The notes beneath the pieces were generated by a model. It had not been told where the DNA came from. It did no database searches and worked only from the letters and a program-made list of their open reading frames with translations. This document shows positions 9,701-18,473 of a stretch of DNA of 20,923 nt, in pieces; the stretch's first letter is position 1; the number at the start of each line of letters is the position of its first letter. Position numbers and translations under genes: made by a program. Source of the DNA: Welwitschia mirabilis. Taxonomy: Eukaryota; Gnetophyta; Gnetopsida; Welwitschiales. The stretch is taken from the NCBI GenBank assembly GCA_051453625.1, contig JBOZIK010000001.1, positions 112,459,053 through 112,479,975 of the forward strand, given 5' to 3'.

Positions 9701-10344
9701 AAAGCAACTTGAATTAAGATTAATATCCTATAAATTAGCTAAACAATTAGATCATGACTTGGATAAATCTCAAAAGAATGGATATAGAATATAAATAAAT
9801 TAGATAAGGATAGAAAAAAAGCCTTGATACAAAAGGAATTAACCTAAAAATAAGTAAAAAGGTAGCATAACCATTGTGTGTGAAAAACTAATTTTAAAAT
9901 TANNNNNNNNNNNNNNNNNNNNNNNNNNNNNNNNNNNNNNNNNNNNNNNNNNNNNNNNNNNNNNNNNNNNNNNNNNNNNNNNNNNNNNNNNNNNNNNNNN
10001 NNATTAAACCAAATTCCGATTAAAACAATAAATACTAAAAGTACTAATTAGGCATATAAACTTACTGAAGCTTTATAGGCCTATTGGATAATGTGAAAAT
10101 ATAGTACAAGTTTCACACCTTATGAGTTGATCTATGGTAAAAAAGAAACTTGAATTAAGATTAATATCCTATAAATTGGCTTAACAATTAGATCATGACT
10201 TGGATAAAGCTCAAAGAGAATGGATATAGAATATAAATAAATTAGATAAGGATAGAAGAAAATCCTTGATACAAAAGGAATTAACCTAAAAATAAGTAAA
10301 AAAGTAGCATAACCATAGTGTGTAAAAAACTAATTTTAAAATTA
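9563..10344. repeat. 100-N gap flanked by about 340-bp direct copies
   Basis: Copies 9563-9902 and 10003-10344 abut the N run 9903-10002 and differ at a few percent of positions. They cover the same part of integrase. Unmerged contig overlap. Confidence 0.92.
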
Positions 10345-10582
10345 AAGATAAAGTTTTATTTTTGGATCATAAATATATATCCTCTAAAGAAAAGTATACT
10401 CAAAAATGGATTGAACCATACACTTTAATAAAAATGCTGCATAATGAAGAAATGGAGGTGTTTAATGAAGAAACTAATGACACGTATCAAATTAATGATC
10501 ATAGGATCAAAACTTATACAGAAGGATTTTCACTCTTAAAAGAAATTGGACAAACTTATAAGGTGGAAAAATTTTGCCCATG
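10003..10582 (+). pseudogene. Integrase C-terminal region, decayed
   Basis: After TPYELIYGKK (present in both overlap copies) and a stop-rich helical stretch, the sequence reads FKIKDKVLFLDHKYI, QKWIEPYTLIKM, then EVFNEETNDTYQINDHRIK. These match the 'FKVGDKVLL...GKL.SRW.GPF.V..V...G.VE' pattern of the plant Ty3/gypsy integrase C-terminal domain, which helps bind DNA. The open frame from 10345 runs to the 22-N gap at 10583 with no stop, the best preserved part of the element. An ATG at 10362 lies inside the domain and is not a real start. Confidence 0.75.
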
Positions 10583-10604
10583 NNNNNNNNNNNNNNNNNN
10601 NNNN
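10583..10604. other. 22-N gap
   Basis: Unknown bases just after the end of the integrase domain, not flanked by duplication. Confidence 0.95.
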
Positions 10605-10921
10605 ATTTTGATGATAATAATAATAATAATAAATTAAAAATAATATAAAATAAATAATATGCTATAAGGTTTGAATTTTAAGAAATAAAAATAAATGTTA
10701 TTCAAATTATAAGAACTTTTTATTATTAAGTGAAAGTATCTCTCACAGGAATCTGTAAAACCTTGAGAAGAAAGAAGTTATAATGATAAGAATGACTAGC
10801 TGATGGAAAGAAAATAAAGGTACATGTGCAATCATTTATCCTGTGTTTAAAAAACAAAAAGAAGAAGAAGAAGAAGAAGAAAGAGCAATTTCCTATCATA
10901 ACTACACTGGAGCAAATATTC

Positions 10922-11043
10922 CCAAGAGGGGCNNNNNNNNNNNNNNNNNNNNNNNNNNNNNNNNNNNNNNNNNNNNNNNNNNNNNNNNNNNNNNNNNNNN
11001 NNNNNNNNNNNNNNNNNNNNNNNNNNNNNNNNCCAAGAGAGGC
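10922..11043. repeat. 100-N gap flanked by 11-bp direct copies
   Basis: ccaagaggggc (10922-10932) and ccaagagaggc (11033-11043) abut the N run 10933-11032. Weak on its own, but it fits the pattern of the other eight 100-N gaps. Confidence 0.65.
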
Positions 11044-11208
11044 CTTTGATAGTGTAATAAGGCAGCTGTGAAAACTCCACCAATGGATTAGTTGGCCATG
11101 ATTTAAGTTTATAACTTTATAGTTCCTTATTTCTATAGCAGTGTTTGCACTCTCCTCATTGCAAAAGTATTTCTTAAAATAAAGGCTCTTTGGCTTCAAA
11201 TTATAAAG

Positions 11209-11434
11209 AAGACAATCACTCTCTAGATGCTATCTAAGGAATCGTTAGTCTCCAATATTTTCTTCAAGCCANNNNNNNNNNNNNNNNNNNNNNNNNNNNN
11301 NNNNNNNNNNNNNNNNNNNNNNNNNNNNNNNNNNNNNNNNNNNNNNNNNNNNNNNNNNNNNNNNNNNNNNNAAGATAATCACTCTCTAGATGTTATCTAA
11401 GGAATGGTTAGTCTCCAATATTTTGTTCAAGCCA
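11209..11434. repeat. 100-N gap flanked by 63-bp direct copies
   Basis: Copies 11209-11271 and 11372-11434 abut the N run 11272-11371 and differ at about four positions. Unmerged contig overlap. Confidence 0.92.
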
Positions 11435-11788
11435 GATAAACCTCAAAATAAAATATAGATCTTGCACAAGATACCATTGTTTTGTTTCAACATTTAGAAT
11501 GTTCAAATAAATGTATCTTTTTTATGTTTATCTTAAAGCAATAAATTTTTGTGAAGATAAAAGAGCTTGACATTCAATTAATTTTTATAATTTGGCATAA
11601 CAAAAATGAGTACTGAAATAAAAGCATTTAATGCTTCTAATAAAACATTTTTATTTCATAATACAACTAACAACAAAACTTTTATTTTATAATAAAACGA
11701 GTTCTAATCAAAAATACATTTATTCTGTAAAAGAGAGTAAAACCAGATAAGAAGCAAACTAAAAGAAAAGAGAGAAAAATAGATGTAA

Positions 11789-12421
11789 TCAATTATTCTT
11801 CCTCCTAAATCTCATTTGGCTAGAATTTTCTACTGGAGGAAGCAAATGCAAGTGGTGTAGGAGGTTAGTTAGAATTCCAATCTCTACAGTATGGGAATCT
11901 TAGAATTTCTGATAAGCTAAGTCATCACATGGTCCCCATTTTTTCATGTAATCCTCATCAAAAGAGAGATAAGAGAGGATTAGAGCTAAATAATTATCTT
12001 TAGTTTGTCATACCCTTGGTCTAACTCATGAACTTGATTTGTAAACCACCCTAAGGAAGCATCATACCTATTTGACTCATTGGTTAGGATAGAACTTAAC
12101 TTAGTAGCCTAGATTCTCAAATACTCTATATAGAAGTGATGAGCTATGGGATCACAAAAGGGTGGAATTTTCTCATGCCTAAATCAATTCCTTATATTCT
12201 CTTACAATATGTCATTCAAGGCATTAAATACTTCAAAAAATGAATTATAAGAAGAAATATTAGGAGTGTAAACACTTTGCATAGAAAATTGAGAAGAAGC
12301 CTCACCTACACTTGCAATTCTCTATCTAAGAAGATCCTAATCTAAACAGGCTATGTTTGAATTTCTTAATAGGAGGAGATGTAGCAGAAGAAGTTGGTAA
12401 GTTGTTGGAGTTGTTGGTCAT
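11789..12421 (-). pseudogene. Unrecognised decayed minus-strand ORF
   Basis: From an ATG at 12421 (minus) the frame begins MTNNSNNLPTSSATSPPIKK and stops after 31 codons. A second frame then stays open over long stretches, with FFEVFNALNDIL, PFCDPIAHHFYIEYLRI and SLGWFTNQVHELDQGYDK. A third frame continues ILSYLSFDEDYMKKWG, then LTNLLHHLHLLPPVE, and ends at TGA (11789-11791). So there are about 210 codons, two frameshifts and about five stops, several of them TAA/TAG where Gln is likely. Composition is protein-like rather than low complexity. I do not recognise the family. It lies antisense, downstream of a Tat/Athila-type pol. Tat-lineage elements are known to carry extra, sometimes antisense, ORFs between pol and the 3' LTR. 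It could equally belong to the minus-strand LTR element further right, or be a host pseudogene. Confidence 0.5.
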
Positions 12422-13388
12422 TTCTCAATGGGGTATCAATAGAACTCAATTCAGTTTGAAAAGTTTGTATCAAATTGAATTGATCAAGGCATTACACAAT
12501 ATATATACATGAAAGATAATAATTAAAAAATAATTCATAATTTTAGATGTGAATACATTTTAGCTTTACCTAATAAGCTAATTTATTAGCCATTAGAAGA
12601 TATCTACTTGATCCAGAGAATCCTAGATTAAACTTTGCTTCATCTAAATTATCTGTAGATGTTATGCTAATTGTAACTTTATCCTCAGCTAGCTTCGCTA
12701 GGTTGAAGGAACTTCTTTAAGNNNNNNNNNNNNNNNNNNNNNNNNNNNNNNNNNNNNNNNNNNNNNNNNNNNNNNNNNNNNNNNNNNNNNNNNNNNNNNN
12801 NNNNNNNNNNNNNNNNNNNNNCAAGAGGGTGGAATTTTCTCATGCCTAAATAAATTCCTTCTATTCTCTTACAATATGTCATCCAAGGCATTAAATACTT
12901 CAAAAAATGAATTATAAGAAGAAATATTAGTAGTGTAAACACTTTGGATAGAAATTTGAGAAGAAGCCTCACCTACACTTGTAATTCTCTATCTAAGAAG
13001 ATCCTAATCTAAACAGGCTATGTATGAATTTCTTAATAGGAGGAGGTATAGCAGAAGGAGTTGGCAAGTTGTTGGAGTTATTGGCCATTTCTCAATGGGG
13101 TATCAATAGAACTCGATTCAATTTGAAAAGTTTCTATCAAATTGAATTGATCAAGGCATTGCACAATATATATACATGAAAGATAATAATTAAAAAATCA
13201 TTCATAATTTTAGATGGGAATATGTTTTAGCTTTACCTAATAAGCTAATTTATTAGCCATTAGAAGATATCTACTTGATCCAGAGAATCCTAGATCAAAC
13301 TTTCCTTCTTCTAAATTATCTGTAAATGTTATGCTAATTGTAACTTTATCCTTAGCTAGCTTCGCTAGGTTGAAGAAAATTCTTTAAG
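12155..13388. repeat. 100-N gap flanked by 567-bp direct copies
   Basis: Copies 12155-12721 and 12822-13388 abut the N run 12722-12821, with a few percent divergence. This is the largest contig overlap in the window. It duplicates the start of the minus-strand ORF, whose second ATG is at 13088. Confidence 0.93.
13237..13386 (-). pseudogene. Upstream coding-like segment, candidate 5' exon
   Basis: Reading leftward, one frame gives NLAKLAKDKVTISIT, then FDLGFSGSSRYLLMANKLAY, ending at TAG 13237-13239. The same frame is open in the other overlap copy near 12570-12700. The terminal TAG runs into AG|GTAAAG, a good plant 5' splice-site match. About 150 AT-rich bases later comes CATTGAG followed by the ATG of the downstream ORF. 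I infer a possible exon-intron-exon layout, now decayed. No known domain. A longer frame reaching 13740 exists but its upstream part is repeat DNA. Confidence 0.35.
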
Positions 13389-14143
13389 GAACCTTCATTA
13401 CTCTAATATCCACTTTAAATCCTTGAATAAGTTGAAGAATCTATTTTTGATCATGTATAAAAAGGTACATGTCATCTATTGAAGGCCGCTTCAATAAATG
13501 ACTAACCCCCTTTGATGGTGTCTTTAATAATATTTCATGTTCTCACTTCTTTGTAATTTTCTTTCCACTCTTACTATGAGCTTGAAGACCCCTTTGAGTA
13601 ACCTTCATTTCTCTAAGGTACCCTTCAAGCTCTGCCTCAAGCATAGTAAAAATATAATAAAGAATGAGTTCAGATCTATCTTCCTCCTGATTTATCACTC
13701 ATTTCTCAGATCCCCTTTGAGATCCTCGAAGACCTCCTTCATACAACTATCTGACTGATGTGACATATGATTAATCTCTGATTGAAGACCTCCTTTGGTA
13801 GAAGGAGTTCCTCCTTTGATATTATCATTCATAAATAAAAGCCAGAGGGTGAACTGAAGTTATAGAAACTTCTTCAAATGACATCTTCAATGACTCCTCT
13901 GAATACCCTTTTAGGCAATATTTCATTGCTCGAAAATCCTCTTTGAGCTTAGTCTTTAGTAGAAATTTCTTTTAAAGAAGTAATTCATACTTAAAGGACT
14001 CTTTTAAGCAACATTTATTACTTGAAAATGCCCTTCAAGCAACCAACTCCTAAGAAGAATTATTCTGAGCTTACTTTTGAATAATAAGCTTGTCTTAAAA
14101 AGATAAATAGAATATTTGATAAAATGAATAACTACTATAAAAA
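13370..14143 (-). repeat. Degenerate short tandem repeat array, left part
   Basis: Read on the minus strand, units of roughly 30-36 bp of the type TTRCTYAAAGGRnnYTTYGAG, then TAATGA, recur many times (for example near 13390, 13480, 13600, 13750, 13910, 13945, 14000 and 14035). Spacing and sequence have drifted strongly. Because the unit is partly open in more than one frame, it produces frames rich in LKG/LKE motifs that look like repeats in a protein. It could be an old minisatellite or the remains of a repetitive coding region. Confidence 0.5.
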
Positions 14144-14298
14144 NNNNNNNNNNNNNNNNNNNNNNNNNNNNNNNNNNNNNNNNNNNNNNNNNNNNNNNNN
14201 NNNNNNNNNNNNNNNNNNNNNNNNNNNNNNNNNNNNNNNNNNNNNNNNNNNNNNNNNNNNNNNNNNNNNNNNNNNNNNNNNNNNNNNNNNNNNNNNNN
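14144..14298. other. 155-N gap
   Basis: Unknown bases between the two parts of the repeat array, not flanked by duplication. Open frames spanning it consist largely of unknown residues. Confidence 0.95.
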
Positions 14299-14499
14299 AA
14301 GCAGGATTGCTTATTCAAAACGTATGAAATTTGCACAAAGAAAGTCATGATTTGTAGAATATAAAGTGATTGTTGTAATCCAAGAAAACTATGATCACGT
14401 TTATGCAATTATTGAAATTAAAAATGCTAATTTTAAGTAGTATAAAACATTGAAATGGAAGCAAGAATTTGTAGCTTCCTCTCTATAAGTTGCTTCACT

Positions 14500-14960
14500 A
14501 GTTTAAAAGAACCTTTTGAGGACATAATCACTACTCAAAGGAATCCTTTAAGTAATCCTCGTTACTCAAATATTTCCTTTAAGAAAGTATTTTTTACTCA
14601 AAGAATCCCTTCGCATAGTCAAAGGCCCCCTTCAAGTTCTACTTGGATGAAGAGACAAAATTACACTTTTAAAGCATATTTCAGTAATACCTCCTTTGAT
14701 AGCTTCAACCATCACTTCAATAGAAAATATAGCACGTTAGTCTTCAAAACATAACAAAGAGGTCGAAAATTCTATAAATAGAATGTCATGATAGATAAAT
14801 GATTTATTTTAAGTTTTTTTTAGTAAACAATTTACTTTGTCATCTTCCAATTGCATTTGACAATGTCATGGAAACCTCCTTTGTAATCTTTTTCGTAGGT
14901 AAAAATGTTATTTTATGTTAAAGCATTTAGCTTAAGAATGTTCCTTCAGATAGCTAAATG
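14500..14960 (-). repeat. Degenerate short tandem repeat array, right part
   Basis: The same minus-strand unit type (TTACTTAAAGGATTCCTTTGAG and variants) is clear at 14510-14640 and weaker towards 14960. A 99-codon plus-strand open frame at 14455-14754 runs across it and is rich in Ser/Phe/Asn. It looks like a by-product of the repeat rather than a gene. Confidence 0.45.
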
Positions 14961-15445
14961 CTTTCAGTTCTTTAAAAGCATTCTATTTTCTTCAATAAGA
15001 TACTAGATGAACACTTGGAGTTTAATGACAATTCTTATTTGAGAATTTCATACAAGAAAGAAATTGAACTCTAAAGCTAAACTATAAAATGTTTTCTACA
15101 GAATTTAAAATTATCCTTATTTTAAATTTGAAAAACTTCTTAAGGACCCTAGTTTTACTAGATTCAGACAACAAATTATTAAACTTAACTACTGGAACTA
15201 GTTAATGTTTTCAGAAAAGTACAATAACAAAGAAGTATACTCTATTTATAGAAACATGACATTTTTAGAGGAATTATTAATGTTATCCATGTTAGTCAAT
15301 AATGTACTAATTTAAATTTCACTGGATGAAATAAGTATTATTTTAAAGGTACCATTTAATGGAAGACTATCTTCAGAAACACATAAAAACAAGGACACCA
15401 CCCTATGTCTAAAGCATTTTTGTAGTATCATTAATAAAGACAAAT
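14961..15445. other. AT-rich DNA, no gene seen
   Basis: No coding frame or RNA gene is visible. On the minus strand this would be the leader or gag side of the LTR element to the right, but no Gag motif can be read. Confidence 0.45.
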
Positions 15446-15457
15446 GAGTTGATATTG
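15446..15457 (-). other. Degenerate primer-binding-site-like motif
   Basis: On the minus strand this reads CAATATCAACTC. It compares with the initiator-Met tRNA primer-binding site TGGTATCAGAGC at six identical positions plus transitions, several of them G-to-A. It lies just beyond the minus-strand LTR end, where a PBS belongs. Confidence 0.35.
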
Positions 15458-15854
15458 ATAAGATAAGGATAAAGGATCTAGAACCCTAAGGGGAGGAATG
15501 AATAGGATTTAAAAATTTAAACAAAAATATTCATAAGCCATGTCCATAAGTATTGAAAACTAAAATAGTTGTGCAAATGAAAAACAAATATAATTTAAAA
15601 GTAAATAGCTAAAATTCTAAAAATACCAATGGAGATTGAGACATGATTTATAGTGGTTTGGGAAAACCCCCTACTCCACTCTTGGTGACCAGCTTTCATC
15701 CAAGCCTAATGTAGATCTTTGTTAATCACTTTCTAAGTATTTAAGTTTCACATGTAACTTTTACAATTAGAATTTTCTGAGGCTCATTCTCAACCTTTAG
15801 AAAGAATATGATGCAGTGATAATGGTGTGACATAATGCAAAGGTTCCATCAAAT

Positions 15855-16199
15855 NNNNNNNNNNNNNNNNNNNNNNNNNNNNNNNNNNNNNNNNNNNNNN
15901 NNNNNNNNNNNNNNNNNNNNNNNNNNNNNNNNNNNNNNNNNNNNNNNNNNNNNNNNNNNNNNNNNNNNNNNNNNNNNNNNNNNNNNNNNNNNNNNNNNNN
16001 NNNNNNNNNNNNNNNNNNNNNNNNNNNNNNNNNNNNNNNNNNNNNNNNNNNNNNNNNNNNNNNNNNNNNNNNNNNNNNNNNNNNNNNNNNNNNNNNNNNN
16101 NNNNNNNNNNNNNNNNNNNNNNNNNNNNNNNNNNNNNNNNNNNNNNNNNNNNNNNNNNNNNNNNNNNNNNNNNNNNNNNNNNNNNNNNNNNNNNNNNNN
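15855..16199. other. 345-N gap
   Basis: The longest gap in the window, inside the minus-strand LTR, not flanked by duplication. The 128-codon open frame across it is nearly all unknown residues and is not a gene. Confidence 0.95.
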
Positions 16200-16239
16200 G
16201 ATTATTCTTAGCTTATTTTGATTGACCCTTGTTTCTTAT

Positions 16240-16585
16240 GGCTTCATGTCTGATTGAGCCCTTAGGGATCTAGTTGACTGCATGTCCAGTCAACTGCATA
16301 TTCATTCAGTCAACCCTATGTAGGCTCTATCAACCCCTTATAAATCTAGTTAACTCCTTACTAACAAAGGATGGAAACATTTCACTCCAAGTCTAGTCGA
16401 CCCCTCTAGAATCTAGTCAACCCCTTGATAATCAGATGTAACAAATTTAATGCTCAGGTTTGGTTGGTCCTTTTGGAATCTAGTGGACCCTTCTATAATA
16501 TATTTTTGACACTTATAGTTCAGGTTTGGTTGACCCTTTCAGAATCTAGTCGATCCCTTAGAGGGTATGAAAACTATTAGGTTTA
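16240..16585. repeat. About 67-bp tandem repeat, five degenerate units
   Basis: The core gaatctagtcgaccc recurs with gaatctag-like anchors at 16266, 16342, 16409, 16476 and 16542, spacings 76, 67, 67 and 66. The last two full units also share tcaggtttggttg at 16454 and 16520. Each unit holds one or two GTCGAC/GTCAAC-like palindromic cores. The array lies in the U3-like part of the minus-strand LTR. Confidence 0.7.
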
Positions 16586-16713
16586 GGAAAGATTTGTGAC
16601 AAAAATTTTTGGTTTCAACCTATAAATATTAATATTTTTTGCACAAAATACAACATGTTTTGCTAAATAGAAAATGTTAGTTTGACATCAAGTTAGTGAA
16701 TATTAACTCAATA

Positions 16714-16725
16714 GTCTCCCTCTTT
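16714..16725 (-). other. Polypurine-tract-like motif
   Basis: On the minus strand it reads AAAGAGGGAGAC directly before the LTR start. It resembles the AAAAAGGGGGAGAT tract found just before the 3' LTR of many plant Ty1/copia elements. It would prime plus-strand DNA synthesis. Confidence 0.5.
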
Positions 16726-17068
16726 GACATTGATGGTAAACTATACTTAGTTGAAAATATTATTTAGAAAAACTCCCCCTTAGATAATACCCATTAAATT
16801 TACAACAGAATATTAAACATTTATATCAAATTAAACATTTATGAAGGGTTTCCAATAAGAGTAATTAATATAACAATTTTTTGTATAGTTTGTGAGACAT
16901 GTAACATCCATGATATATGTGATAAAATTAGAGTTTAAGACATGTTTAAATTTAGATATGCATTACACAAGTAAGATAAAAGGGATATCAAATGCAGTGC
17001 TAATACTTAATATTGAGTAGTACAACAAAAACATACTCATCAAGAGCACTTACAACTTGATAGAAACT
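16726..17068. other. Internal retroelement DNA, no gene seen
   Basis: AT-rich sequence between the polypurine-like tract and the 134-N gap. It contains a second C-rich tract (actcccccttagat at about 16771). No coding frame can be read. Confidence 0.4.
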
Positions 17069-17202
17069 NNNNNNNNNNNNNNNNNNNNNNNNNNNNNNNN
17101 NNNNNNNNNNNNNNNNNNNNNNNNNNNNNNNNNNNNNNNNNNNNNNNNNNNNNNNNNNNNNNNNNNNNNNNNNNNNNNNNNNNNNNNNNNNNNNNNNNNN
17201 NN
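17069..17202. other. 134-N gap
   Basis: Unknown bases, not flanked by duplication. A 84-codon lysine-rich open frame that crosses it is low complexity. Confidence 0.95.
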
Positions 17203-17214
17203 GAAGACAAGATC

Positions 17215-17662
17215 TTAATCAAATTCTTCTTCTTTTTCCTCCTTAGATTCTTTTTTAGAATCTTCTTCTTCTTCTTCTTCCTCTTCTTTTTCAACTACCT
17301 TTTGCGCTAAGCTTCTGGCTTTCTCAGAAGTATCAACTATCTCACACCTTGCTATGATTAGAACTTCTTTCATGTGCCTAGTATGAGAATCTATCCTCTT
17401 AAAGTACAAAGGATTCTCTTCAGGAGCAGCTTTCCTGTGAGAAGAAGACTTGAAGGATTTCTTAGATCTAGTAAAAATATGCATGTGGGACAAAGCCACA
17501 TTCCCAATGGCTAACATACGAGTTAGGCTTTCTAAATTTGGATGGAACTAGACTCTATAATAGTGATAGACATTAGCAATCAAAACTGAATAAGGAAGAG
17601 CCCTAGTCTTATGATACTCTAACTAAGAGACCATATTTTTCAACATAATGGCAGGAGCATCC
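17215..17662 (-). pseudogene. Putative plant transposon protein-like ORF, truncated
   Basis: The frame begins without an ATG at DAPAIMLKNMVS (about 17662) and has TAG in place of an expected Gln or Leu twice. It reads HKTRALPYSVLIANVYHYYRV, broken by a TAG, then the open part 17517-17215. That part carries MLAIGNVALSHMHIFTRS, a basic stretch, and an acidic tail with eight Glu in a row (KVVEKEEEEEEEED). The 'I..NM...K.R.LPYS.LI..V...+.V' pattern and the acidic C-terminus resemble the uncharacterised 'putative plant transposon protein' family carried by many LTR retroelements. Function is unknown. The N-terminal half is missing: upstream lies a junction to unrelated DNA with stops in frame. It sits just before the polypurine-like tract, so it could be the last ORF of that minus-strand element. 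Confidence 0.5.
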
Positions 17663-18031
17663 TATCACAACCCGACCTTAGGTTGGACTTAGGAAGCATG
17701 AAAAACATGAAATGTTTTTAAACAAAATTAACTTATAAGATATAATTAATTATTGCAGTGGATCAATTAGTTTGTAACTAAAAAAATCATCTCTCAATTA
17801 CCCACATGATACATCTCAGGAGAACTATATGAGGATAGCTCACCTGACTACCTCCAGATCCCATCTTATGATTATTTAGAAATCTCATTTAGAAACACAC
17901 CATAGGAGTGTGTATGTTGTGACTGAATGGTTGGTTACACCAACAGCCAAGTAACCATGCCTATGTATCCTTGTCTAAAAGAGTTTAAACCACACATAGT
18001 TCTATCTTGGACCTCATTCCCATCTTCACTG

Positions 18032-18047
18032 ATACGCACAAGCGTAT
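18032..18047. repeat. 6-bp inverted repeat with ACAA loop
   Basis: ATACGC at 18032-18037, loop ACAA, GCGTAT at 18042-18047. A perfect short hairpin holding two CG sites in CpG-poor surroundings. May be chance. Confidence 0.6.
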
Positions 18048-18190
18048 GATAGATCAAGGTAGTTTGTGTCAGTGGCATATGGGCAAATTATGCATAAACC
18101 AATGCAAGAATGTAATATTCAACTCAACTAGAAGAAGAGTATAGTGAGGCACTAAAATAAAATGACACCAAAAGATATCACACACAAATA

Positions 18191-18194
<4 letters not shown>

Positions 18195-18258
<64 letters not shown>
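18195..18258. repeat. (TG)n microsatellite
   Basis: About 32 perfect TG units, flanked on the left by cacacaaatatgta and on the right by cacatgtgtgcgcgc, which extend the alternating pattern. The minus-strand open frame 18069-18305 (Thr-His repeat) is only a translation of this array. Confidence 0.97.
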
Positions 18259-18259
<1 letters not shown>

Positions 18260-18473
18260 ACATGTGTGCGCGCATCATAGCTATGTCTAAAAATATAGAA
18301 GACAATCAGTTAGAAACTCTTGAGGTCATAACATTCATCCCTAATAAGGATTCTAATGTATGAACAATGACAATGCATATGTATATTAACATAAATGATA
18401 TATGGTTATCCAAATGTATATATAGTGAACCCCCTAGTTACTTGGCCAAAATTATTCATTAGACATATAGAAT

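Larger units (their letters stand above)
3901..10582 (+). mobile_element. Decayed Ty3/gypsy retrotransposon body, Tat/Athila-type
   Basis: Remnants of Gag, protease, RT, RNase H, integrase and the integrase C-terminal domain occur on one strand in the order typical of Ty3/gypsy (integrase last). The RT core contains FLDGYSGY and LMDDF, and the protease carried a DLGA-type rather than DTG-type site. Both point to the plant Tat/Athila branch rather than chromoviruses, and no chromodomain is seen. The body is broken by dozens of stops (mostly TAA/TAG where Gln is expected), several frameshifts and assembly gaps. Overlap artefacts inflate its length here by roughly 1.2 kb plus Ns. No convincing LTR pair is visible. 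The element cannot encode a working polyprotein. Confidence 0.88.
10605..11788. other. Region after pol, no gene; GAA tract
   Basis: Opens with a (TAA)-like run, then contains a (GAA)n purine tract at 10861-10881 that could be the polypurine tract of the Ty3/gypsy element. No 3' LTR matching 2953-3505 is seen. Open frames of 68-157 codons here are E-rich, K-rich or F-rich low complexity or pass through N runs, and are not genes. Two gap artefacts also lie here. Confidence 0.5.
15458..16713 (-). mobile_element. Minus-strand LTR, probably Ty1/copia type
   Basis: Read on the minus strand, the segment starts TGAGTTAATATT after a polypurine-like tract. It passes through a repeat-rich U3-like part and a 345-N gap. 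It then contains a block recalling the TTTTCCCGAACCACTATA sequence of many plant LTRs (here as a plus-strand tttatagtggtttgggaaaa), and ends with CTATTCATTCCTCCCC and a TAGGGTTCTAGATCC stretch. That matches the 'CCTATTCACCCCCC...TAGG' end that commonly precedes the PBS in plant Ty1/copia elements. I rely on recalled sequence patterns; a database comparison would settle the lineage. No TATA box is visible on the minus strand, and it may lie in the gap. Confidence 0.5.

Noticed and set aside
3901-10582. Integrated plant pararetrovirus
   Set aside because: Integrase with zinc and DDE-type core is present after RNase H, which caulimovirids lack. The domain order fits a Ty3/gypsy retrotransposon.
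10726-11199. 157-codon minus-strand ORF and overlapping shorter ones
   Set aside because: They run through a 100-N gap and a (GAA)n tract, giving F- or E-runs. No protein-like blocks remain once these are removed.
12685-12972. 95-codon minus-strand ORF
   Set aside because: It crosses a 100-N gap and joins two copies of the same overlapped sequence, so it is an assembly by-product.
12155-13388. Genuine 567-bp tandem duplication (and eight similar ones)
   Set aside because: All abut 100-N runs exactly, and gaps of other sizes have no such copies, so contig overlap is the simpler explanation.
13537-13758. 73-codon plus-strand ORF, and a similar one at 14455-14754
   Set aside because: Both lie in the degenerate short repeat array, are Ser/Leu/Phe-rich, and match no family. 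The repeat explains the open frames.
13370-14143. CRISPR-like array
   Set aside because: Units are degenerate, contiguous and of variable length with no unique spacers, and the context is a plant nuclear genome.
15835-16221. 128-codon plus-strand ORF
   Set aside because: Nearly all residues are unknown because it spans the 345-N gap.
18069-18305. 78-codon minus-strand ORF with Thr-His repeats
   Set aside because: It is a translation of the (TG)n microsatellite.
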